Positions 40,088-50,749 of a DNA stretch of 64,000 bases are shown piece by piece; position 1 is the stretch's first letter; each line of letters starts with the position of its first letter. The notes under the pieces were generated by a model, which did not search any database, was not told the origin of the DNA, and saw only the letters and a program-made list of their open reading frames with translations. A program made the translations under genes and the position numbers. The DNA lies in assembly GCF_017495225.1 (NCBI RefSeq), contig NZ_JAFEIG010000003.1, positions 55,108 to 119,107 of the forward strand, read 5' to 3'. This DNA is from Daejeonella sp. GTDB taxonomy: Bacteria > Bacteroidota > Bacteroidia > Sphingobacteriales > Sphingobacteriaceae.

Positions 40088-41278
40088 ATGGTAAAAGCAA
40101 TAAACTTAAAACCCTTTAAAGATTTCCTTAGATCCGAACAAATTGGCGGAGTCATTCTCATTTTTTGTGTCATAATTTCGCTAATTATTGCGAATTCTAA
40201 TTTAGGAGAAGCATTTGAGAATTTTTTAAGTACCCAAATTGGATACAGTAACCCAAGTATTCAATTAGAATATTCTATTTCTCTCTGGATAAATGATGGC
40301 TTGATGGCTATTTTCTTCCTCTTAGTGGGATTGGAAATTAAGAGAGAAATTATTGAGGGCGAATTATCAAGCCCTAAAAAGGCAGCCATGCCCATTTTTG
40401 CTGCAATTGGAGGAATGCTTTTTCCTGCCGGTATTTATGCATTATTCAACTCAGGATCCCCTACTGTACATGGATGGGGAATTCCAATGGCGACAGATAT
40501 TGCTTTTGCTTTGGGAGTAATTTCACTCTTAGGAAAACGAGTTCCTTCATCCCTAAAGATATTCCTTGCTGCCTTAGCTATAGCAGATGATCTTGGTGCT
40601 ATACTCGTAATTGCAATTTTTTACACCAATGAATTACATTGGATGCAACTAGGATATTCTGCGGGGATTCTAGCACTTTTAATCGCAATGAATTGGTTCG
40701 GTGTAAAAAGGTTATTCTTTTACATTATTCCTGGTGTATTTTTATGGTATTTTGTTCATCATTCAGGCATTCATGCCACTATTGCAGGGGTGTTATTAGC
40801 ATTAACAATACCTACAAATCCAGAAAAAGACGAATCACCATTAGAGAAATTAGAGCATATCATCATTTGGCCTGTTAACTTCTTAATTATGCCGATTTTT
40901 GCTTTAGCTAATACCAATATCGAATTTGAAAGCAAAATGATCGACGGATTGGGTAGTCCCCTAGGTTTAGGGATAATCTTTGGATTAGCCTTAGGGAAAC
41001 CTATTGGAGTAACTTTGTTCTCTTGGTTATCTGTTAAGTTAGGTTTCTCAAAATTACCCAATAGGGCCAATTGGAAACACATTTTTGGCTTGGGATTACT
41101 TGCAGGAATTGGATTTACCATGTCTATCTTCATCGCACTTTTATCATTCAGCAATCCTGAATATAAGGTTGAAGCGAAATTTGCGATACTCGTTGCATCA
41201 ATACTCTCAGGACTAGCAGGTTACCTTTTCTTAAACGCCTTAAATAATAAAGAGAAAAAAAAGATAGAAGAAGCCTAA
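40088..41278 (+). CDS. nhaA: Na+/H+ antiporter NhaA
   Basis: WINDGLMAIFFLLVGLEIKREIIEGELSSPKKAAMPIFAAIGGM; GWGIPMATDIAFALGV; LAIADDLGAILVIAIFY. Confidence 0.96.
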   Translation: MVKAINLKPFKDFLRSEQIGGVILIFCVIISLIIANSNLGEAFENFLSTQIGYSNPSIQLEYSISLWINDGLMAIFFLLVGLEIKREIIEGELSSPKKAAMPIFAAIGGMLFPAGIYALFNSGSPTVHGWGIPMATDIAFALGVISLLGKRVPSSLKIFLAALAIADDLGAILVIAIFYTNELHWMQLGYSAGILALLIAMNWFGVKRLFFYIIPGVFLWYFVHHSGIHATIAGVLLALTIPTNPEKDESPLEKLEHIIIWPVNFLIMPIFALANTNIEFESKMIDGLGSPLGLGIIFGLALGKPIGVTLFSWLSVKLGFSKLPNRANWKHIFGLGLLAGIGFTMSIFIALLSFSNPEYKVEAKFAILVASILSGLAGYLFLNALNNKEKKKIEEA

Positions 41279-42045
41279 GAACGAATAGATTTGATAAATT
41301 CTGGAATTCTTTCCAAAGCATTGTCGGAATCTAAAAACTTAACAAAGGCACTACCAACAATTGCTCCTCGAGTATACTCGGCAGCTTTATTGAAGCTCTT
41401 TTGATCTGAAATACCAAAACCAATCATGGTAGGATTTTTCAAATTCATGGCCTTAATTCTTGCGAAATAAGCATCAGCCTCATTAGAAACAGTTAAATTT
41501 TTTCCAGTTGTTGAAGATGAGGAAAGTAAATAAATGAAAGCATTGCTAAGCTCATCAATTTTACGGATACGCTCTTCTGAAGTTTGAGGCGTAACCAAGA
41601 AAATATTACTGATATTATTATTCAAAAAATCATCCTTATAAAATTCTTCATACTCAACCATTGGAAGATCTGGAACAATAACTCCATCCACTCCTACTGC
41701 GGCACAAGATTCACAAAAATCCTTAACTCCATACTGTAAAACTGGATTTACATATCCCATCAATAATACTGGTATGGAAACACGCTCACGAAGCTCTTTT
41801 AACTGCTCAAACAAAAATTTAAGATTCATCCCGTTTTGAAGTGCTATTAAAGAACTATTTTGTATTACGGGACCATCTGCCAAGGGGTCGGAATATGGAA
41901 AGCCAATTTCTATAAAATCGGCACCCGCCTTCTGTACAGCCTCGGCAATATCTAAAGTACTTGATAAATTGGGATATCCTGCAGTAAAATATATGGATAA
42001 AAGAGATTCTTTTTTATTTTGAAACAATTGATTCAGTCTATTCAT
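41275..42045 (-). CDS. trpA: tryptophan synthase subunit alpha
   Basis: SIYFTAGYPNLSSTLDIAEAVQKAGADFIEIGFPYSDPLADGPVIQ. Confidence 0.97.
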   Translation of the reverse strand: MNRLNQLFQNKKESLLSIYFTAGYPNLSSTLDIAEAVQKAGADFIEIGFPYSDPLADGPVIQNSSLIALQNGMNLKFLFEQLKELRERVSIPVLLMGYVNPVLQYGVKDFCESCAAVGVDGVIVPDLPMVEYEEFYKDDFLNNNISNIFLVTPQTSEERIRKIDELSNAFIYLLSSSSTTGKNLTVSNEADAYFARIKAMNLKNPTMIGFGISDQKSFNKAAEYTRGAIVGSAFVKFLDSDNALERIPEFIKSIRS

Positions 42046-42086
42046 TTTTTGTTATTATCAATTATAAAATATTGATTAAGAGCAAT

Positions 42087-43295
<1,209 letters not shown>

Positions 43296-43326
43296 ATTTT
43301 TATTTTTTCACCCCGAGAGGTTGATT

Positions 43327-43971
43327 TTATTTTCTAATTATATCAAATGCAGATTGAAGACTATCGATATCTTTCAAACCAGGTTCTATTTCAAATTTAC
43401 TATTCAAATCAACACCCAATAACTGTTTATGATTTAAATTAAAAACTTCTTGGATGTTTTCGGGACTTATTCCGCCACTCAAGAAAAAAGGTTTATCCAA
43501 TTTACATTCGCTCAAAACACGCCAATCAAAACTGATTCCTGAACCTCCATGTTCTACTGTTTTAGTATCGAATAAGAAAGAATCTACGTTGTTTTGGAAA
43601 GAATTAAGTGTTTCAAAATCAAAACTTGAACTTATTCCAAATGCCTTCCAAATCTCTATTTCAATGAAAGGCGAGGTTCTAGTCAATTCTCTTTTTAATT
43701 CTCTGCAATATTCTACAGATTCAGATCCATGAAGTTGAATGGCACTTAAATTAAATTTTTGTACTATTTCAAGTACATTTTCTAAACTTTCATCAACAAA
43801 TACGCCAGTCAGTTTGATTGATTTGGGCAATACGCCTAAAACCGATTTATCCAAATCACCTACAAAACGTTTTGAAAGTGGATAAAAAATCAAGCCTAAA
43901 TAATCCGGTTTTAATTCCGCTAAAGCGAAAATATTTTCCGGATTTCGCATGCCACAAACCTTTATTCTCAT
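43327..43971 (-). CDS. trpF: phosphoribosylanthranilate isomerase
   Basis: MRIKVCGMRNPENIFALAELKPDYLGLIFYPLSKR; AIQLHGSES; FLSGGISPENI. Confidence 0.95.
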   Translation of the reverse strand: MRIKVCGMRNPENIFALAELKPDYLGLIFYPLSKRFVGDLDKSVLGVLPKSIKLTGVFVDESLENVLEIVQKFNLSAIQLHGSESVEYCRELKRELTRTSPFIEIEIWKAFGISSSFDFETLNSFQNNVDSFLFDTKTVEHGGSGISFDWRVLSECKLDKPFFLSGGISPENIQEVFNLNHKQLLGVDLNSKFEIEPGLKDIDSLQSAFDIIRK

Positions 43972-44954
43972 GATAACATTTTCTTAAAACTTAGGAGTGC
44001 TTTTTTACTAAGCAATGCCTCTTCTGCTTCATAAAAACAATCTGCAAAAGATAGGTCAGGCTTTATCGTTCTAATAGCTACCGCTGCATTTGAAACAACC
44101 ACATTATTTTGTTCAGAACTGCCATTCCCCTCCAATACTGATTTGAAAATATCTGCAGACTCTTTAACAGTGCTACCCCCTTCAATGGATTTAGGATCAA
44201 TTTTTTCGAAACCCAATTGATCAATTGAATAAATATGCTCGCCTGAGGTAGAAAAAGTCTTAAAATCACAGGTTAAAGAAATCTCATCATAACCTTCTAA
44301 AGCATGTAAAATGGTGTATTTTGTATCTGCCTTTTGATAAAGATAAGCATACAAACGTGCCAATTCAAGACTAAAAACCCCAACCATTTGATATTTCGGA
44401 CGCGCAGGATTTACCAAGGGCCCTAACATATTAAAAAAAGTTTTAACACCTAATTCCCTTCTTATTGGAGCAACAGTTTTCATAGCGGGATGAAATAATG
44501 GAGCATGAAGAAAACAAATCCCAGCCTCATCTAAAGTTTTCTTCAAATGATCTGTCTCATTTGAAAAAGAATAGCCTAGATATTCCATTACATTGGATGA
44601 ACCGCATCCAGAAGAAACACCATAATTACCGTGCTTTGAAACCTTATAACCAGCACCTGCGACCACAAAAGAGGCCAAAGTGGAGATATTAAAAGTATCC
44701 TTACCATCACCGCCGGTACCACATAAGTCGATTAAGTCATAGGCTTTTAAATCCGGCTTCAAACAAATATCAAGCATCCCATCTCTAAATCCTTCAAGTT
44801 CATCAACGGTAATACTTCGCATACAAAATGCAGCCATAAATGCAGCCATTTGGGAAGAATTGTACTTTCCTTGGGTGATATTTGTCAAAATCTCTTTCGA
44901 TTCATCCTTAGTAAAGGTTTTATGCTCAAATAAGTGATTTAAGATTTTTTTCAT
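43968..44954 (-). CDS. trpD: anthranilate phosphoribosyltransferase
   Basis: DLCGTGGDGKDTFNISTLASFVVAGAGYKVSKHGNYGVSSGCGSSNVMEYLG. Confidence 0.96.
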   Translation of the reverse strand: MKKILNHLFEHKTFTKDESKEILTNITQGKYNSSQMAAFMAAFCMRSITVDELEGFRDGMLDICLKPDLKAYDLIDLCGTGGDGKDTFNISTLASFVVAGAGYKVSKHGNYGVSSGCGSSNVMEYLGYSFSNETDHLKKTLDEAGICFLHAPLFHPAMKTVAPIRRELGVKTFFNMLGPLVNPARPKYQMVGVFSLELARLYAYLYQKADTKYTILHALEGYDEISLTCDFKTFSTSGEHIYSIDQLGFEKIDPKSIEGGSTVKESADIFKSVLEGNGSSEQNNVVVSNAAVAIRTIKPDLSFADCFYEAEEALLSKKALLSFKKMLS

Positions 44955-45024
44955 GCTTCTGATAAATTAAGACCTATAATCTGTCTTTTGTTAATGTAGT
45001 GAAAGTAAAAATTCAAAATTGTTT

Positions 45025-45058
45025 AAAACAAAAAAGGGCTGCTCTTTGAGCAACCCTT
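45025..45058 (-). terminator. trp attenuator terminator (3:4 hairpin)
   Basis: Minus-strand RNA AAGGGUUGCUC-AAA-GAGCAGCCCUU followed by UUUUGUUUU; 11-bp stem with one G-U, between trpL and trpD. Confidence 0.88.
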
Positions 45059-45091
45059 AGTAAAAATTTCTTTATATAAAAAAATACACAA

Positions 45092-45157
45092 CTAACTGAT
45101 TGCCAAATGTTTAGACATTTGCCACCACCAGATTGTATAAATTTGTTTCGTTTTCAT
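45092..45157 (-). CDS. trpL: trp operon leader peptide (21 aa, three consecutive Trp)
   Basis: Manual minus-strand translation MKTKQIYTIWWWQMSKHLAIS*; Trp codons at 45122-45130; upstream of trpD and of an intrinsic terminator; too short for the ORF track. Confidence 0.9.
   Translation of the reverse strand: MKTKQIYTIWWWQMSKHLAIS
45098..45121 (-). promoter_or_regulatory. trp attenuator 1:2 hairpin and antiterminator segment
   Basis: CAAATGT-CTAA-ACATTTG (45104-45121) directly after the Trp codons; GGCAATC (45098-45104) is complementary, with G-U pairs, to GGTTGCT (45049-45055) of the terminator 5' arm. Confidence 0.7.
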
Positions 45158-45246
45158 TCTTTAACAAATATGAATAAAATTTTTATAGCTACAAACCTTT
45201 TCTAAATTATTACAAAAAACAGAGAAATGGTATCATACAAATAAAA

Positions 45247-46290
45247 CTATTTAACAGCTTTTCCTCTACTCAAAAACAGCGTAAAAACCACTGAGAGTAA
45301 AAATAACATTCCTACAAACTGGTGTAAAACACCGTAAGACAATGGAATTTCACCTGTTGTATTTAATACAGTAAGTACCCCTAAGAGTATTTGAACAAAC
45401 AATAAAAGTACAGGTACAAAACGAAATTTATGCAATAATGTAGTTTGAGCTAAATCTTTAGATTTCCAAAACCATATTAAAACAGGAATACAAATGATAT
45501 AGGCTAATCCACGATGAATGAATTGCACAGTAATCAAATTATGGGTGATATCGGCCCAAAATCCACCCTCAGTAAGCATCCCGACTGGCCATAGCCTCCC
45601 ATTGATGTCTGGCCAAGTCCTTGCAGCCAATGCAGCATGAAGTCCCGCCATAAATGCCCCATAAATTAGTTGGAAAAACAATATAAGCAATAGCCAAAGA
45701 TTAATTTTCTTTAGGTTGGGCACATACAAAATTTGCTTTTTATCAATACTCAGTTTTAGGGCAAACCAAAATACATAGCACAATAAAATTAATGCCGACA
45801 TGAAATGGACGGCCAAACGAATATGACTTACATATAAATCTTGATCATTTAGTCCGCTTTGCACCATTATCCAACCAATTGCACCTTGTAAGCCTCCCAA
45901 AAGAAACAATACAATCATTGGCACAACCATATTTTTCTGGATTTTATTTGTAATCAAAAAATAAATAAATGGAAAAATAAACACGAGTCCCATGAACCTT
46001 GCCCAATCCCGATGCAGCCATTCCCAAAAGAAAATAAACTTGAAATCTTCTAAGGAAAAGTGACTATTTAAATGCTTAAACTGGGCAATTTCCTTGTACT
46101 TATTGAAGGCCTCCTGCCAAGCTTGTTCATTCATCGGTGGGAAAGCGCCAATAATAGGTTTCCATTCGGTAATAGATAAGCCTGATCCAGTTAAACGGGT
46201 AATTCCACCAATAATAACTTGAATCATTATCATGACCAAACCAATATATAACCAAATAACTACCTGACGATTGTTTTTAGGCGAATCCAT
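45247..46290 (-). CDS. heme A synthase (COX15/CtaA family)
   Basis: IGGITRLTGSGLSITEWKPIIGAFPPMNEQAW...; multiple TMs; WPDINGRLWP. Confidence 0.94.
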   Translation of the reverse strand: MDSPKNNRQVVIWLYIGLVMIMIQVIIGGITRLTGSGLSITEWKPIIGAFPPMNEQAWQEAFNKYKEIAQFKHLNSHFSLEDFKFIFFWEWLHRDWARFMGLVFIFPFIYFLITNKIQKNMVVPMIVLFLLGGLQGAIGWIMVQSGLNDQDLYVSHIRLAVHFMSALILLCYVFWFALKLSIDKKQILYVPNLKKINLWLLLILFFQLIYGAFMAGLHAALAARTWPDINGRLWPVGMLTEGGFWADITHNLITVQFIHRGLAYIICIPVLIWFWKSKDLAQTTLLHKFRFVPVLLLFVQILLGVLTVLNTTGEIPLSYGVLHQFVGMLFLLSVVFTLFLSRGKAVK

Positions 46291-46555
46291 TGTTTTAATT
46301 TTTGATTTTAAGGATAAAAATATCGCTCAAATATCTGAATTAAAATTTTATTGATCTGAGAATAAAAACAAAGGAATGTAAAAATTCATGCTGCAATTCA
46401 GCATATAAACACAAAATTTTAAAATGATAATTTTATTTCGTAAATTGTATGTAGGAAATTTACACGAAACCAATAATCTAGTGAGCACCTGCTCTGTGAA
46501 TTTGCATTATAAATTATTGAAAACGATTCAATTGAGCTTAACCTAAATTACTGTT

Positions 46556-47842
46556 ATGAAAAAAGCAATCAAATCAATCAATAGAGAAATTAAAATTATA
46601 GCTCTATTTCTTTTCATTTTGGGTTTAGTTTCTGCAGAAGCGAATACATTAAGCAGTAACTTAATTGAGAATGATTCTACAAAATTCTCACAATTTAAAG
46701 GTAAGGTTAGCGACAGCCGAACAAAAAATGCATTAAGCTTTGCCACATTATCATTAATTGGTGAAAATATTTCAACCGTAACAAATAGTGAAGGTGAGTT
46801 CTCGATTAAGATCCCAAACAATAAACTAGAGGGTCGTTTATTAATTAGTTTTATTGGTTACAAAAAGAAAACAATTAATGTAAAGGAGTTAAAAGCAGAA
46901 GATAATACAATTTTACTTGAGCCTTTTAATATCGCATTAGGAGAAGTAATTGTTTCAACAAATAATGCTAATCAACTGATAGAGCAGGTTTTAAGTAAAA
47001 TTAATCAAAATTACGGCTCAGATCAAAACCTCATGACTGGCTTTTACCGTGAAACAATAAAAAAGCGTAAAACTTATTTATCACTTACCGAATCAGTTGT
47101 AGAAATTGAGAAACAAGCCTATAACAGTAATGTAGATGATATTATACAATTATTTAAAGGTAGAAAATATACGGATTATAATAAGTTAGATACCTTAAGT
47201 TTTAAGTTACAGGGTGGCCCCTATACTTGTATTTATTTAGACATTATGAAGAATCCAGAAATGATATTTACTGATGATCCACTAGCAAACTACAATTTTA
47301 CTTTAGAAAATAACACACAAATTGGAGATAATAAGGTGTATGTATTGTCTTTCAAACAGAAACCACAAATTGTTGAACCACTTTATTTTGGTAAATTATA
47401 TATTGATATGGAGAGTTTAGCAGTAATTAGTGCCACCTTTAATCTAAATATTGAGAACAAAAAGGCATTAAGTAAGCTTTTAATTCAGAAAAAGCCAATT
47501 GGCTCTGAAGTTTATCCGATTTTAGCTAGCTATCAAATTAACTACCGTGAATCAGATGGGAAATGGCTTTTCGCTTATTCACGTGGCGACATTAACTTCA
47601 AAGTAAACTGGGCTAAAAAACTGTTTAATAGCAATTATGATTCTACTATTGAATTGGCTGTTACCAAGGTGGAGAAAAAATCAAATGAGGCTAATAAATC
47701 GACTGAGCGACTTAAACAAAACGTAATCATGATTGATAAGGTGTCAAACTTCGCGGATGTCGAATTTTGGGGCGAATACAATATTATTGAGCCTGAGAAA
47801 TCAATTGAAGCGGCAATTAAGAAGATTCAAAAGCAGCTTTAA
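46556..47842 (+). CDS. carboxypeptidase-like regulatory domain protein
   Basis: FKGKVSDSRTKNALSFATLSLIGENISTVTNSEGEFSIKIPNNKLEGRLLISFIGYKKKTINV, CarboxypepD_reg-like. Confidence 0.85.
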   Translation: MKKAIKSINREIKIIALFLFILGLVSAEANTLSSNLIENDSTKFSQFKGKVSDSRTKNALSFATLSLIGENISTVTNSEGEFSIKIPNNKLEGRLLISFIGYKKKTINVKELKAEDNTILLEPFNIALGEVIVSTNNANQLIEQVLSKINQNYGSDQNLMTGFYRETIKKRKTYLSLTESVVEIEKQAYNSNVDDIIQLFKGRKYTDYNKLDTLSFKLQGGPYTCIYLDIMKNPEMIFTDDPLANYNFTLENNTQIGDNKVYVLSFKQKPQIVEPLYFGKLYIDMESLAVISATFNLNIENKKALSKLLIQKKPIGSEVYPILASYQINYRESDGKWLFAYSRGDINFKVNWAKKLFNSNYDSTIELAVTKVEKKSNEANKSTERLKQNVIMIDKVSNFADVEFWGEYNIIEPEKSIEAAIKKIQKQL

Positions 47843-47907
47843 CAAGGTTTTTTAGGCTGTTTTCGAGTTGTTACAGAATGGGGTACAAATATTTCTGTGT
47901 GATTTTT

Positions 47908-48192
47908 CTATTTCGAAAATAATTTTTTGTCCGCGTAAAATGTACCAAAAGGTATTAATGAAGCGATAAAACCTAGGCTAAACTTCCAAAATGACCATTT
48001 ATAGAGATAAGTTACCTGTATCAACAATAAAACATAAATAATAAATAATACTCCATGCACCATTCCTACCACTTTGTTAGGCTCTGGCATATCGTATCTA
48101 TATTTTAAAATCATTGTAATACCAATAAGCAAAAAAGAAATCCCTTCTATCAAGGCAATAAATCTAAAACGATCAAGCGGGTTTTTAAACAT
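47908..48192 (-). CDS. DUF3817 integral membrane protein
   Basis: FRFIALIEGISFLLIGITMILKYRYDMPEPNKVVGMVHGVLFIIYVLLLIQV...IPFGTFYADKKL. Confidence 0.92.
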   Translation of the reverse strand: MFKNPLDRFRFIALIEGISFLLIGITMILKYRYDMPEPNKVVGMVHGVLFIIYVLLLIQVTYLYKWSFWKFSLGFIASLIPFGTFYADKKLFSK

Positions 48193-48281
48193 GGAAAAGT
48201 CTTAATATTTAATACAAAATTATGGAATATCTATATTATAAAAATCAGCGGAAAGTAAATCCTTTGATAATCTAAGGCGAA

Positions 48282-49124
48282 TTAGATATTAGAATTCATA
48301 AAATTCAAAATCATATCATACATTTTGTTACTTCGAAAGATCATTTGCGAAATCATTCCAACGTGTTTTTTACCTTGAATAATGGTCAGTTCGCTCTTCT
48401 TATTGGCATTGATAAGTTCCTTATTTAATCTATCCGACTGCTTTTTAATTGCTGGATAGGTATTTTCACCAACAAAAATCAAATATGGATTTTGTACATT
48501 TTCAAGATAAAACATGGGAGAACCAAGCTTCCAAAGATTTGCATCTTTAGAGAAAGTATTCATAAAGCTCTCCGTTTGCTTATTTTTTTCTGCAACATTC
48601 AAATATTCATGCATATCCATTCCGAAGCCATCATTTAATATAACCGCTCGAATTGGATTAGTAATCCCTATTTTATTAAAAAAGCGAGGGTCATTATTAA
48701 TTAAGGCAGCTAAATGTCCTCCAGCAGAGTGCCCCATCACAAAAATACGATCCGGATTACCACCAAATTGCGAAATGCTATCCTTCACCCATTTTATCGC
48801 TTCTGAGCAATCTAGAGCCATTTTATCATATTTGGCTTCGGGACTTAAACTATAATTAATTATCACAGAAACCACATTATTTCTTGCCATATTTTTTCCT
48901 AGCCACCAATAGGTTTCTTTTTTACCAGAATCCCAAGAGCCACCATGAATAAAGACAAGAACATCTTTTGAAGATTCGGTTTTCTTAGGATAATATACAT
49001 CTAAGAGATTCCTAACATTAGGTGTTTGCCCACGGTAATTGATATTTCGTTTTACATCGATTCCAGCAAATGCGGTTGATATTCCGGAGAGCAAAAAATA
49101 CATAAATAAGATATAAGATTTCAT
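48282..49124 (-). CDS. alpha/beta hydrolase (esterase)
   Basis: VLVFIHGGSWDSGKK; FVMGHSAGGHLAAL (GxSxG). Confidence 0.92.
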   Translation of the reverse strand: MKSYILFMYFLLSGISTAFAGIDVKRNINYRGQTPNVRNLLDVYYPKKTESSKDVLVFIHGGSWDSGKKETYWWLGKNMARNNVVSVIINYSLSPEAKYDKMALDCSEAIKWVKDSISQFGGNPDRIFVMGHSAGGHLAALINNDPRFFNKIGITNPIRAVILNDGFGMDMHEYLNVAEKNKQTESFMNTFSKDANLWKLGSPMFYLENVQNPYLIFVGENTYPAIKKQSDRLNKELINANKKSELTIIQGKKHVGMISQMIFRSNKMYDMILNFMNSNI

Positions 49125-49936
49125 TTGATGAGCGGATCTTTTTCTTTAGTGAAATGATTATAAACTAGTCCATCTAACCAAGCTGGCAATATTTTATTAA
49201 GGAAAACAGTCAATTTGCCTTGTGCAGTCATAACCAGTGAGCGTTTACGCTGTTCCACACCTTTAATAATTATTTCAGCAACTTGATCAGAACTCATCAT
49301 TTTGGCTTCATCCATACTAGTTTCACCTTGAGATGTACCATCTTTTGCAAGAGCTACATTACGGATATTTGAAGCTGTAAAACCGGGAGAAGCAATCATT
49401 ACATGTAAGCCTGTTTTTAAGTTTTCTACTCTCAAAGATTCCAGAAAACCATTCAATGCAAATTTGGATGCCGAATAGCCCGTCCTTCCTGGAAGTCCGC
49501 GGTAACCCGCAATCGAGGAAACTCCAACCACAGAACCTTGATTTTTAAGCAATTCGGGTAAAGCATACTTAGTACAATAAACAGCACCCCAGAAATTAAC
49601 ATCCATTAAATTCTTGAGTACTAATAAATCCAAATCCTTAAATAAGGCCCTCATGGATATTCCTGCATTATTTATAAGCACATCAATACGCTTGAATGAA
49701 TTATTAGCTTGATCAATCAAATCTTTACAATCAGATTCTATAGAAACATCACATTGAACTGCAATTGCCTTAATTCCATAACGTTTTTCAAGATCTTGAG
49801 CCACCTCACATAGTGTTACATACTGACGTGCGCCCAGCACCAAATTAGCTCCCTTTTTAGCAAACTGCTCAGCACATGACTTACCAATTCCTGATGATGC
49901 ACCCGTAATAATGACTGTTTTGTTTTTAAGATTCAT
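49121..49936 (-). CDS. SDR family oxidoreductase
   Basis: TVIITGASSGIGKSCAEQFAKKGANLVLGAR; NNAGIS; YSASKFAL. Confidence 0.94.
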   Translation of the reverse strand: MNLKNKTVIITGASSGIGKSCAEQFAKKGANLVLGARQYVTLCEVAQDLEKRYGIKAIAVQCDVSIESDCKDLIDQANNSFKRIDVLINNAGISMRALFKDLDLLVLKNLMDVNFWGAVYCTKYALPELLKNQGSVVGVSSIAGYRGLPGRTGYSASKFALNGFLESLRVENLKTGLHVMIASPGFTASNIRNVALAKDGTSQGETSMDEAKMMSSDQVAEIIIKGVEQRKRSLVMTAQGKLTVFLNKILPAWLDGLVYNHFTKEKDPLIK

Positions 49937-49977
49937 TGATAAAAATTTTGTTAATTGAAATATATTAAATGGAAAAA

Positions 49978-50595
49978 TTATCTGCTTAGAGAATTTTCGT
50001 AGGGTACGCGAGTGGCAATGGATCTTCCCAAAGTAATTTCATCTACATACTCCAATTCGCCACCAAATGCAATTCCACGAGCTATTGTACTAATTTGCAC
50101 TCCAGAATCTTTCAATTTTTTATAAAGATAAAAAATAGTTGTATCCCCTTCCATAGTGGCACTGATAGCAAGAATAACCTCCTTTATTCCACCCTCTTTC
50201 ACCCGATCAACAAGCTTATCAATGCTTAAATCTGATGGCCCAACACCATCCATCGGCGAAATCAATCCGCCAAGAACATGATAAACACCCTGATAAGTCC
50301 CCGTATTCTCGATGGCCATTACATCCCGAGTATCTTCAACCACACAAACCAGCGTTTTATCCCTTTTTAGGGAGCTACATATCTGACATACAGCATGATC
50401 TGAAATATTAAAGCAAACTTCGCAAAAACGAATGTCCCTTTTTAATGTTGTAAGAGCATTACTGAACTTTTCTACCTCAACAAGCGGTTGATTTAACAGA
50501 TGTAAAACCAAACGCAAGGCAGTTTTCTGACCAATTCCCGGTAAAGCAGAAAATTCGTTGACCGCGTTTTCCAACAGTTTAGATGAAAAATTCAT
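49978..50595 (-). CDS. recR: recombination protein RecR
   Basis: [23 protein letters not shown]4 zinc [16 protein letters not shown]; Toprim [15 protein letters not shown]. Confidence 0.96.
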   Translation of the reverse strand: MNFSSKLLENAVNEFSALPGIGQKTALRLVLHLLNQPLVEVEKFSNALTTLKRDIRFCEVCFNISDHAVCQICSSLKRDKTLVCVVEDTRDVMAIENTGTYQGVYHVLGGLISPMDGVGPSDLSIDKLVDRVKEGGIKEVILAISATMEGDTTIFYLYKKLKDSGVQISTIARGIAFGGELEYVDEITLGRSIATRVPYENSLSR

Positions 50596-50749
50596 GTTGC
50601 AAATTTAAATTTAAAAATACTGATTTTCGTACATGATTGATGCTTAATTTATTAGACTCTGCGGAATTAGAAAATTATCATTACAAGCAAATGAATGAAG
50701 GGAAATATGAAATAATTGTTAATTTAGACGTTTACAAAAATAAAAAAAT

